A DNA stretch of 12,348 nt, taken from Clostridia bacterium (GTDB taxonomy: Bacteria; Bacillota; Clostridia; Christensenellales; Borkfalkiaceae). Below are positions 1-8,400 of the stretch, piece by piece. The notes under the pieces were generated by a model, which searched no databases, was not told the origin of the DNA, and saw only the letters and a list, made by a program, of their open reading frames with translations. The stretch lies in assembly GCA_017452305.1 (NCBI GenBank), contig JAFTMQ010000026.1, positions 1 to 12,348 on the forward strand, given 5' to 3'. The position numbers were made by a program, and so were the translations under genes. Numbering within the stretch: position 1 is the first letter of the stretch; the number at the start of each line of letters is the position of its first letter.

Positions 1-188
1 AAGTTGTTGCGGAAGAAACCGCTCCCGTAGCGGAAGCACAGCCCGAAGCAGTTGCGGAAGAAACTGCTCCCGTAGCGGAAGCGCAACCCGAAGTTGTTGC
101 GGAAGAAACCGCTCCCGTAGCGGAAGCGCAACCCGAAGTTGTTGCGGAAGAAACCGCTCCCGTATCGGAAGCGCAAGATCAAGAATAA
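1..188 (+). CDS. C-terminal end of an unidentified protein with a VAEETAPVAEAQPE repeat tail (5' partial)
   Basis: An open frame runs in from before the window and stops at TAA 186-188. The visible 61 residues are almost wholly four copies of a 15-residue unit built from Val, Ala, Glu, Thr, Pro and Gln, ending in DQE. Such an acidic, Pro/Ala-rich tail should be disordered and highly charged. No functional domain is in view, so the gene cannot be named. The next gene, an OppF-like ATPase, starts 15 nt after the stop with its ribosome site in the gap, so the two are almost certainly co-transcribed. In Opp operons the gene before oppF is often oppD, the partner ATPase, which makes an OppD with an added tail one possibility. 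That is inference from gene order only. Confidence 0.8.
   Translation, partial: VVAEETAPVAEAQPEAVAEETAPVAEAQPEVVAEETAPVAEAQPEVVAEETAPVSEAQDQE
3..182 (+). repeat. Four tandem 45-bp in-frame repeats
   Basis: Four direct copies lie head to tail at 3-47, 48-92, 93-137 and 138-182, each encoding 15 residues in frame. Copies 1 and 3 differ only at two silent third positions near their ends. Copy 2 changes the first codon to Ala (gca) and has one silent change. Copy 4 has Ser for Ala (tcg) and a diverged end (gatcaa). The array may extend upstream out of the window. Near identity at the DNA level suggests recent expansion by slippage or unequal recombination. There are no spacers, so it is not a CRISPR array. 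Confidence 0.95.
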
Positions 189-203
189 CACAAGGAGGAT
201 AAA

Positions 204-1631
204 ATGAATAACGAACAAATTTTTCAAACAGTAAGATGTCCTCAATGTGGTAAATTAGTTAAGATTGCACTTGGTGATTACGCATTCCGTTGCGGCTCGT
301 GCGGTTATATGTTCACGATTCAAGTCGAGCAAAAGCCCCTCGCGCAAGTAGAGGAAGCTACGGTAGAAACCGAAAACGACGTTTTGTTGAAGGTTGAACA
401 CCTTTGTCAATATTTCCGTATGGGCAATCGTGATTTAAAAGCCGTTGACGACGTTAGCTTTGACGTTAAAAAAGGCGAGGTTTTCGGCCTTGTTGGTGAG
501 TCGGGCTGCGGTAAAACCACGACGGGTAGATCTATCATCAAGCTTTACGATATCACCTCGGGTAACGTCTATTTCAAAGGCGAAAGGGTGGGGGCAGGTA
601 CGCGTTCATATAAAGATGCGATTAAAAATGCCCGCCTTGTAGCCATGCAAAAAACGAAGGAATTAAAGGCTGCTTTGAAAGCGGATCCTAGCCGCGAAGA
701 AGAAATCAAAGCCGAGCTTACGGCGTTGGAAGAAAATACGGCGGCTATCATTGCGGAAAACAAAAAACTTATCCGCGAAGCGCGTGGAAGTGATAGAGCG
801 GTTAATAAAAAGCATTCGGAAAGACTTGTGCGAGAATTGGAAGCGGAGTACGCAAACAAGCTCGCCGCAGTAAAAGGCGACGAAGCAGCAACGAAGAAGT
901 TGTTAAAAGAATTGGCGTCCAAACGCCGCGTTGCGAAGAGAAGCCGTTTGATTACGCAAATTCAAATGATCTTCCAAGATCCCATCGCTTCGCTTGACCC
1001 TCGTATGACGGTTCGCGAAATTATTGCAGAAGGCTTGATTATCAACGGTATTCGTGATAAAAAGTACATCGACGAAAAGGTGTACGAGATTTTGGAAATG
1101 GTTGGCTTGGTGCGTGAGCACGCCGACCGTTACCCTCACGAATTCTCGGGTGGGCACCGTCAACGTATCGGTATTGCGCGTGCAGTTATCATGCAACCTG
1201 AAATGATCATCGCGGACGAACCTATTTCCGCACTTGACGTTTCTATTCAAGCGCAGGTTATCAACCTTTTGAACGATTTGAGAGAACGTTTAGGACTTAC
1301 CATTCTCTTCATCGCGCACGACTTGTCCGTCGTTAAATATTTCTCGGATAGAATCGGCGTTATGTACTTTGGTAAGATGGTAGAGCTCGCGTCCTCGGAT
1401 GAATTGTTTAAGCATCCTTTGCATCCTTATACGCGCTCGTTGCTGTCGGCAATTCCTTTACCCGACCCTCATTACGAAAAGCAACGTACGAGAGTAACCT
1501 ACAATCCCATCGCAGAGCACGATTATTCCAAGAATTTGCCTTCGATGCGTGAGGTTGCACCTGGTCACTTCGTATATTGTAACGATGAGGAAGAAGAAAA
1601 GTATAAGCAGATGCTTGAACAAGAAAACTAA
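204..1631 (+). CDS. oppF: Oligopeptide/dipeptide ABC transporter ATP-binding protein, OppF-like, with N-terminal zinc ribbon and a long insertion
   Basis: This is a cytoplasmic ATPase that should power uptake of peptides through OppBC-type permeases. Visible motifs are Walker [10 protein letters not shown] (98-106), Q-loop QMIFQDP (254-260), signature FSGGHRQR (314-321), Walker B MIIADE (334-339), D-loop SALD (342-345) and switch H372. The C-terminal [15 protein letters not shown] (404-418) is the oligopeptide-transporter extension typical of OppD/OppF. Two additions stand out. Residues 12-33 form a CPQC/CGSC four-cysteine zinc-ribbon knuckle. Residues ~131-248 are a Lys/Glu/Ala-rich, probably helical or coiled-coil insertion between Walker A and the Q-loop. 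At 475 residues it is well above the ~320 usual for OppF. The signature has His where Gln is common (SGGQ). The ATG at 204 follows AAGGAGG (192-198) by 5 nt. The family call is firm; the oppF rather than oppD choice rests on the ASLDPRMTV segment and is likely. Confidence 0.9.
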   Translation: MNNEQIFQTVRCPQCGKLVKIALGDYAFRCGSCGYMFTIQVEQKPLAQVEEATVETENDVLLKVEHLCQYFRMGNRDLKAVDDVSFDVKKGEVFGLVGESGCGKTTTGRSIIKLYDITSGNVYFKGERVGAGTRSYKDAIKNARLVAMQKTKELKAALKADPSREEEIKAELTALEENTAAIIAENKKLIREARGSDRAVNKKHSERLVRELEAEYANKLAAVKGDEAATKKLLKELASKRRVAKRSRLITQIQMIFQDPIASLDPRMTVREIIAEGLIINGIRDKKYIDEKVYEILEMVGLVREHADRYPHEFSGGHRQRIGIARAVIMQPEMIIADEPISALDVSIQAQVINLLNDLRERLGLTILFIAHDLSVVKYFSDRIGVMYFGKMVELASSDELFKHPLHPYTRSLLSAIPLPDPHYEKQRTRVTYNPIAEHDYSKNLPSMREVAPGHFVYCNDEEEEKYKQMLEQEN

Positions 1632-1654
1632 TAGCAAATAGGACGGTAAACGTA

Positions 1655-2065
1655 GTGTCAAGTAATAAAAAAACAATACTATTACAATTTTTAGTGTGCT
1701 TTTGCGTTGCGGTGGCACTCGTTTTCGTCACTCTCCTTATACAAGGTTTTTTTAAGGACACCTTAAAAGAGAATATGCACGTTCTTCACAATTCCTTCTT
1801 TTCCTCGGGCGCGTTAATGATGCTTTTTTCGGGCATGTTATTCGTAGCGGATGAAGGGGTGTTCCTCGGCATCGGTTATGCACTTGGCAGAGCGGCGAAA
1901 GCTTTGTTGCCTTTTTTAGGAAAGGACCACGAAACCTATGCGGAATATCGTGAGCGCAAGACGGGCAAAAAGAAGAAGAGTACCGGTAAGCTTACCCTTT
2001 TATTGACGGGCGCGGTATTGGTTATAGTGAGCGTCATATTTTTAATCATTTGGTTTAACGTATAA
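1655..2065 (+). CDS. Small integral membrane protein, DUF3899-like
   Basis: The 136-residue protein has three likely membrane helices: about 8-33, 48-78 (with a Gly-rich end, GVFLGIGYALG) and 113-134. A charged segment between helices 2 and 3 contains a YAEYRERKTGKKKK stretch (95-108). The pattern of a glycine-containing second helix followed by an EY-x-EY-x-E/K-K region and a last helix matches what I recall of the DUF3899 family, whose function is unknown. The start is GTG, supported by AGGACGG (1640-1646) 8 nt upstream and by giving an intact first helix; the first ATG would delete that helix. It begins 23 nt after oppF and shares its terminator, so it is the last gene of the transport operon. 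No link to peptide transport is shown by the sequence itself. Confidence 0.7.
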   Translation: MSSNKKTILLQFLVCFCVAVALVFVTLLIQGFFKDTLKENMHVLHNSFFSSGALMMLFSGMLFVADEGVFLGIGYALGRAAKALLPFLGKDHETYAEYRERKTGKKKKSTGKLTLLLTGAVLVIVSVIFLIIWFNV

Positions 2066-2084
2066 AAAATATATAAGGACAGAG

Positions 2085-2115
2085 CCGCCTCGCATACCGC
2101 GTGGGCGGTTTTTTT
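2085..2115 (+). terminator. Rho-independent terminator after the transport operon
   Basis: CCGCC (2085-2089) pairs with GGCGG (2104-2108). Inside it CGC (2091-2093) pairs with GCG (2099-2101) around a 5-nt loop, leaving a small bulge. Seven T follow at 2109-2115. It lies 20 nt past the stop of the small membrane protein gene. Confidence 0.9.
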
Positions 2116-2136
2116 GTATTCTTTTAGTGCGAATAC
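2116..2136. repeat. Small inverted repeat GTATTC-N9-GAATAC
   Basis: A perfect 6-bp inverted repeat (2116-2121 and 2131-2136) with a 9-nt loop directly follows the terminator T-run. The stretch after it, to the promoter at 2198, is AT-rich with A- and T-runs and shows no gene. The repeat could extend the terminator region or be an operator; it could also be chance in AT-rich DNA. Confidence 0.35.
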
Positions 2137-2197
2137 AAGTAAAAAAACACTTTTTTATATTAAAATTGTGTGGATTATGACAAACTTTCCAAAAAAT

Positions 2198-2226
2198 TTG
2201 ACAACAAAGAAAAATATAAATATGAT
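2198..2226 (+). promoter_or_regulatory. Promoter for the small ORF and giant secreted protein
   Basis: A perfect -35 box TTGACA (2198-2203) is followed by 17 bp and a -10 box TATGAT (2221-2226), five of six to consensus. This is the classic housekeeping sigma layout, with transcription expected to start near 2233. A perfect TATAAT lies at 2226-2231, but its spacing of 22 bp to the same -35 is too long. No other strong promoter was seen before the giant gene, so the small ORF and the giant gene are probably one transcript. Confidence 0.8.
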
Positions 2227-2246
2227 ATAATATACATCGTATAATA

Positions 2247-2268
2247 GCGATTTTACATTAAAAATCGC
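2247..2268 (+). promoter_or_regulatory. Perfect 8-bp inverted repeat in the 5' leader, touching the ribosome site
   Basis: GCGATTTT (2247-2254) and AAAATCGC (2261-2268) form a perfect 8-bp stem with a 6-nt loop, ACATTA. It begins about 14 nt after the predicted transcript start and ends immediately before AAGGAGG (2269-2275). In RNA it could stabilise the 5' end or affect ribosome access; in DNA it could be an operator. It has no T-run, so it is not a terminator. The role is inferred. Confidence 0.6.
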
Positions 2269-2286
2269 AAGGAGGAAAGATACAGA

Positions 2287-2403
2287 ATGAAAAAACAGTA
2301 TCAAGAAGTAGCTTGGGAAATTGTTCTCATCATTGAAGACACTGTTCGTTGCTCCAATACCTTTGACGTGGGTGACGACACGAATGAGGACATTTTCGGG
2401 TAA
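2287..2403 (+). CDS. 38-residue small protein of unknown function upstream of the giant secreted protein
   Basis: ATG 2287 follows AGGAGG (2270-2275) by 11 nt and the frame stops at TAA 2401-2403. The peptide starts MKKQYQEVAWEIVLII, continues through EDTVRCS with a single cysteine (C22), and ends in an acidic DVGDDTNEDIFG tail. There is no export signal: the hydrophobic stretch is only about seven residues, interrupted by charge. The layout (MKK, aromatic, E-I-V hydrophobic strand, ED-V-R-C/T-S, acidic Gly/Asp tail) resembles short unnamed proteins I recall from gut Clostridia, which is recollection rather than a family assignment. It lies alone between the promoter and the giant gene, 24 nt before that start codon. 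It could be a leader peptide, a peptide precursor or a partner of the giant protein. Translation is well supported by the ribosome site; the function is unknown. Confidence 0.65.
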   Translation: MKKQYQEVAWEIVLIIEDTVRCSNTFDVGDDTNEDIFG

Positions 2404-2427
2404 GGGAAAAGGAAAGGAGGAAAAGTT

Positions 2428-5400
2428 ATGACAAAAATTACAAAGAAAATTGTTAGCTTGATTTTTGGCGCAATCGCTTTCGTTGCCTTTTCTTTTGGGC
2501 TCGTATTTACGATGCCTCAAATGAAGAAGGCGAAAGCCGACGACGTTGCAGTTACGTTCAGCGCAGCGTATCTTGAAGGATCTAATGGTGAAATAACTGG
2601 CTATTATCAAATCCGTATGGATACACAAGGCCAAACGTGGACGAACTCGCAGAATAGAAAAACTGTGGATGAATTAAGTCAATCGTATAGCAGTATTGTG
2701 GACTATACCACGATTAACGGCAGAACGTTGACGGAATGGCAAGAAGCGTGCACAAGCGAATTGCCTATTATCGTTACGTTGCAGCCCGCGGGCACGTTTA
2801 GCTTTATGCGTATTTGGCTTCCGTTAGACTTTATACAGCAAGACCAAATACGTTCCTTAGGTGTATTAGACGGTTGGGCGTATAATGATGGCGTAGCGAA
2901 TTATACTATCGCGGAAACCACTTATTTGCGTGCAGGCGATACAATGGTGCTTGCAAGCAACTATGCGGTGGAAAATACGGAAAAGTTGACGTCTGAGAAT
3001 GAGAATATCACCATCGGCGACGCTGTGCTTGCGCACCGTATGTATCATGATTCCAATTACACGAATAGAGGCGCGGATTCTTACATGGTGGATATTAACC
3101 TCGGCGGCTACACCTGTGGCGAATATGATGCTATGTATAATACGTATAAATATGTGCGCAACGCTATTTATATCAACGGCAAATCGATTGACGAATGGAA
3201 CTCGCAAAAGATAGCGGAAGACGCTCGTTTTGGTGACATTTCGTCGTACACCTATTTCCCTCAAAACTCGACGACGGCCGGGCACCAAGAGGTGTTTGCG
3301 AAACCCGTCGGGCTTTGGGCTACGAGCACGGGGTTCCGCCTTTCTATTTACCAGGAATTGGTTGCAGACTGCGCAACGGTAGAAGTTACCATTGGCTCGG
3401 GTTGTTGGTTAGACGGCAAATTTATGGTTGCGGAAAGAGTATCGAGAACCGTTCTTACGCAAAACGTTGTCGATATTACGGATATGTTGACGTTCTTAGA
3501 CAACTCCGTACATAATCCCGCGGATTGGGGTGAAACCAAATTGTATTTCATTCACACCAATAATACCGCGTGTTGGACGCAAGCGCCAAAAGGCGGTTGC
3601 TTGAATGAATACGACGCGTCAAACGCGGGCGGCGGTCAAATCCAAATGAAGTACGTTACCTTCAACGGTAGCACGCTTTGGGATATCAATAAGAATGATA
3701 ACGGTTCGTATAATTCCACGCAAGGGAATATTGCAAACGGCGGCATTTATGCGCCTATTCTTGTTACGATGAGTTCCGAGCTTGGCTCTTCCTTAAAGCT
3801 TACGGTTCCCACCGCATTCACCAATGGAAAAGAGGGACACGAAGAAGTCGTAATTAAAAGAGGCTTCAACGTAAAAGAAGGGGATACTTCTTATTACGTT
3901 ACGAGAGACGTTGTTTTCACCAACAATGGCACTACGGCTTGGACGAAGGAAATCAAAGCAGAGGAAATCGCAACCGAGGTTACGGGCATTATCACCAAAG
4001 CAAACCGTACGGACGGCGGCAATAACGAGAAATTTATTATTCTTGAACTTTCCAACAACGACTATGATAGCTGTAGCACGACAGCCATTGCCGATTTTAG
4101 CTCTTTGTATAATTATATTGATATAGGTGGTACGCTTTTTGCAAGTAAGCCCACAGAAGCTTATTACAATGTGTGGAACATTCAAGATACAATTTCGTTC
4201 CGTGTGCCCGATTTTGAACCTGCCGACGTTCAACAAATACCGTATATCACCGTTAAGGCAGGGGCAAAATTCCCTTCCTACAATACGCAAAACGGTGGGG
4301 CTCTCACCTATTTCGTGACGCAGGAAGATATTACGTTTATCCACGACGTTCCCAACGATACGTGGACGGTTGGCGCGCTTAGCGACGTAGAATATACCGT
4401 AACCTTTATGGTGGAAGATACTGTTTATCATACGGAAACGGTAAACGGTGGTGAGACGGTGAGCGCACCCACGGCGCCCGCCGATGCAGAAGATGATACG
4501 TATACGTACGCCTTCAAGCAATGGACGTTGGATGGTGCGGCGTATGACTTTAACGCGGCAGTTACGGGCAATATCACCCTTGTCGCAGAATTTACGGCTA
4601 CGAAAAAGCCTAGCACGGTGGATATTACGTCGGGCCTTAAATTTACAGACCAAGGGTCGAACCTTGATGGAACGAGCGGGAACGAGACGTATTTAATTAG
4701 TACGTCGGTGCTTGCTTGGACGAATACTGGTACGGGCAGATTAAATAAGGATTATTCCAACGCATTAGATTATATTTACTTCAACGGTAGATCAATCGCG
4801 GAAATCAATGCGGAAAGCGATGACGCTTATGGCTCTACGTTCGGGACCATCGTGGATAATGGGGATTGTGCTCCTATCGCGGTACTTTACAATAAATTAA
4901 GCGATACCAGCAGTTACCTTCAAATTTGGGTACCGACGGGTTATCCTAATATAGGAAAAACGGCGGAAGAAAACCATCAGTCCATTGAAATTAAAGCAGG
5001 CTTTAGCATTACACAAGATGACGTAACCTATAAAGTAACGCAAGACGTAAAATGGGTAAACCTTAACAACGCCTGGGTGAACGCAAACGAAACGTTTTTT
5101 GAGGCAAGCGAAGTTACCATTGGCAATCTTCGTGTTGACGGTGAGGCGCAAGAGCTTTATAAAGTAGATATTACGTCGGACGCGTGGAATATTACCTGTA
5201 ATTCTTTTGACTTTATGTACGCCGGAAATTATACGACGTATCGTAAATTCATCTTCATTAACGGCGTATCTATATACGATATCAATGCGAACACAGACGA
5301 TAGCGAATACGTTTACAGCACGTCCCCGATGACGGGCAATGATGACACTTTGTTTGCGCATCCCGTTATCATTTACACAACAACAAATACGATTACCCTT

Positions 5401-8400
5401 TGGATGCATAAAAATTATATCAATAGCTTAGACGGGAAAATCGTTGTGACGCTTGGCGCGGGTTATTCGGCATATACGAACAATGCATATTTGGCAGAAA
5501 ACGTAGATTACACTTTGAAATTCAAAGTTGAAATTGACGACGGCACCGAGACTTATGAAACGTATATGTTCCAAGGTTTGAAGACGGTTGCAAGCTTAGG
5601 TACGCCTACGAAAGCGATGACGTCCACGACGATGTATGCATTCGACGGCTGGTACGACGCGAATACGGACGCCAAGCTTTCCGCGGAAACGGTTATCACG
5701 GCGGATATGCGCATCGAAGCAAGATTTATCGAAACGACGGTAAACCTTATCGAAACGGATATTGAAACGGCAACCTTTGCAGTCAAAGATACAACTAATG
5801 AGGAAACCGGAGCAATTACGCATGATAGATGGTTCTACTTTACGCTTACCGAACACGACTATCCCGTGGCTGACGATACGTATAATTTTGGCGTTGAATA
5901 TGTGAAGAGCCTCGGTATTTTCGAGAAGATTATTATAAAAGGCAGTATTTCGTTGGCTGGTACGACGGTAGAAGAAGCAACGCTTGCGGAAATTGGCGCG
6001 GCGAATGGCTACGGCGAAGCAGTATATATGAACATTTGGAATACTAACGATTATTTAGGTACGGTTGCATTCCGTGTTCATGGTGTTGAAACGATTACGG
6101 AAGTGATTGTAGAAGAAGGCGCGTTCTTCCCTTCCTATAATTACAAATCTGGCGCAGTGACAACGGAGACCTATTACGTTCTTAAAAAAGGGTTTACGGC
6201 GTTAAACAACAATGAAGATGGCTTACACGGTATGTTCGTTCCCGAAACAAAGGCGGATTACGACATTCAAATGGCAGAGGGCGCAGGCGTTCGTATTTCC
6301 TCGGGTAACGATTATACGACAAGTGGACTTCGTTTTGAAACCAAGATTTCCGAAGTGAGCGTGGAAGAGCTTCGGACGATAGCAGAAGATTATGCCGTTA
6401 CCTTTGGTACGCTTATCGTTCCTAAGGACTATTTGATGGGCGGTTTGTTTACACACGAATGGTTGGACAACAATGGCTTGACGTATATTGATAAAGAATC
6501 TTCGGCTTGGTTAGACGATACTGGCTTTGAATTCCCCGTATATGAAGACGGTTATTATTCCTTCTTCTTATCTATCGTTAACTTGAAAGAAGCAAACTTG
6601 GATAGAGAATTTGTTGGCCTTGGCTACATTGCGATTGACTTTGATGAAGGGCGTACGTATATTTACGCATCCTACGATCCTACCAACGCACGTTCGGCTT
6701 CCTTTGTTGCCAATGCGGCAATTAACGACCGTAGCGACGTAAAGGTGGAAGGTGAATACGATTATGCGACGGATAACAACAACTATTCGCCTTATACAAA
6801 GGCAGAACTTACGTTCTTAGAAAATTATATTACTTGGTCAGACTCGGCTATTTCGGCGAATACTTTGGGTGATTTGTCGGTTAAGGGTGGCACGGCGACG
6901 ATTGAGCCTTCCGTTCAAAAGCTTGCAGGCCCTTACGTTGAGCTTGTTTATACAACCAACGTAAACGTTTGGGGCGTATTCACTTATACGGACGGCACGA
7001 AGACTGTAAATGAAGATTTCTACTTGCAGGCAGGTACGACGCATCATAAGCAATTCCTTGATATTTTCCGTTACAACGGCGTTGGCTACGGTATGGATAC
7101 AAGCAACTTGTCGATGACGTCTATCAAATTCACCAATGCGGAATTGGCAGACAGCAATGCGCCCGCGGGCGAAGTCAAGATTCTCGGTCTCTATTCGCAG
7201 AATAAGACGATAGAAACGGGCAATCAAGAGGTTTACGTTACGGTTGCACAAGAGGACGGCAGTGAAATGACGGTAGGCGCGCACCTCGGTCTTGGCGGCG
7301 CACTCACCTATCTTGCAAAATCGGGTATCTACGAAGGTAGAACGAGCAGCTTCTTCGGCAACGTAAAAATAAGCACGAGCACTAGTGATCTTAATGGTGG
7401 TTATTATGGCCACGCAACGAGCAGTAAGCCGCTTGATTATGCAGTTAACCTTATCAACAACTGGGATGCAGGCCGTCAAATTCAACAATCTTGGTATGCA
7501 GAAGTCGGCGGTACTGATGACGAACCCGTAGCAGGCCAAAACGGTTATACGCGTGCATTCTGTACGACGGAAAGCTCTTCCGGTAAGTACTGGCCGTATA
7601 ACCCCGTACAAGCAGGCGACGTTGTAAGTAACCCCGGTCAAATTATCGACTATGAGGTAAACGAGGCAAAGGGCTACATCTACGTCAAAGCAAGAGCAAT
7701 GGACTGGGCTAAGGGCAAAGGCAGTGATAACCTTTCCGGTACGGTAGAGGGCGGTGTTACCACCAAATCGTATATGGAAAACTACTATCGTTTGAATGCT
7801 GACGGCACGGTTGTTGTAAACAATAGCTTTATCGATTGGAACGGCTTCACCGATATGGATGATTGCGGTTGGGCTTCTACCGAGCTTCCCGCGGTATATC
7901 CCGTTCACACCTTGAACTATTACGTTTCCAATACGGATGGCGACGGTTCTTGGACGGATGGACTTGAATATAATAACGGACTGGGTAGTTGGACGAATAC
8001 TTCAACGAGTATAAGACAAAACAAGGATTCGGCTACGACCAAAGTGGAAGAATGGTTTGCTTGGGCAAATGGCGGTGACGGTGATGCAATCGGTTTGGGT
8101 ATGTATATCCCTAACGTATATAGTTTTACCTCGGGTAGAACAAATACTTCTATTGCGTATTCGACGTCTGCAAACAAGAATTCGAGCAGTAACCTTTTGA
8201 AGTCGAAAGGCTTGATGTCTAACATGCAACCTATTAAGTATGCATATCAAGGTGCTTACGTATCGAATACGAGCTACACGGCGCCTGGCGTTCAATTCCG
8301 TATGGAAGCTTACGTGCCTATCGAATATAGCTACGTGCTTTGCGTAAATACGGTTGACAATATCCGTTCTACCTTTAAGGGTATTAGGGATAGCGGTAAG

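Larger units (their letters stand above)
2545..6207 (+). repeat. About seven divergent copies of an unnamed ~140-residue module within the giant protein
   Basis: By eye, each copy has an opening beta segment, a central [IF]NG-x-[ST][IL]-x-[ED][IW] element, a hydrophobic strand such as PIIVTL or API[AL]V, a 'LxIWVP/LxLTVP' strand, and a closing 'I-x-I-K-x-G' or 'VTIGSG' element followed by a Y-x-[VL]-x-x-[DE]-V strand. The central element is clear at residues 96-103 (INGRTLTE), 249-256 (INGKSIDE), 412-420 (FNGSTLWDI), 785-793 (FNGRSIAEI) and 944-952 (INGVSIYDI). It is degenerate at 564-571 and 1170-1177. Copies are too diverged to be DNA repeats. I do not recognise a named family. Copy boundaries are approximate. 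Confidence 0.65.

Noticed and set aside
3..182. CRISPR-like repeat array
   Set aside because: The repeats are directly contiguous with no spacers and encode a continuous protein frame.
2226..2231. Perfect TATAAT as the -10 box for the giant-gene promoter
   Set aside because: It is 22 bp from the TTGACA box, too far for normal sigma-70 type recognition; TATGAT at 2221-2226 gives the ideal 17 bp.
6838..7908. A 356-codon minus-strand open frame inside the giant gene
   Set aside because: No domain or convincing ribosome site; it is a shadow of the plus-strand coding frame, as are similar minus-strand frames at 3793-4653 and 4897-5409.
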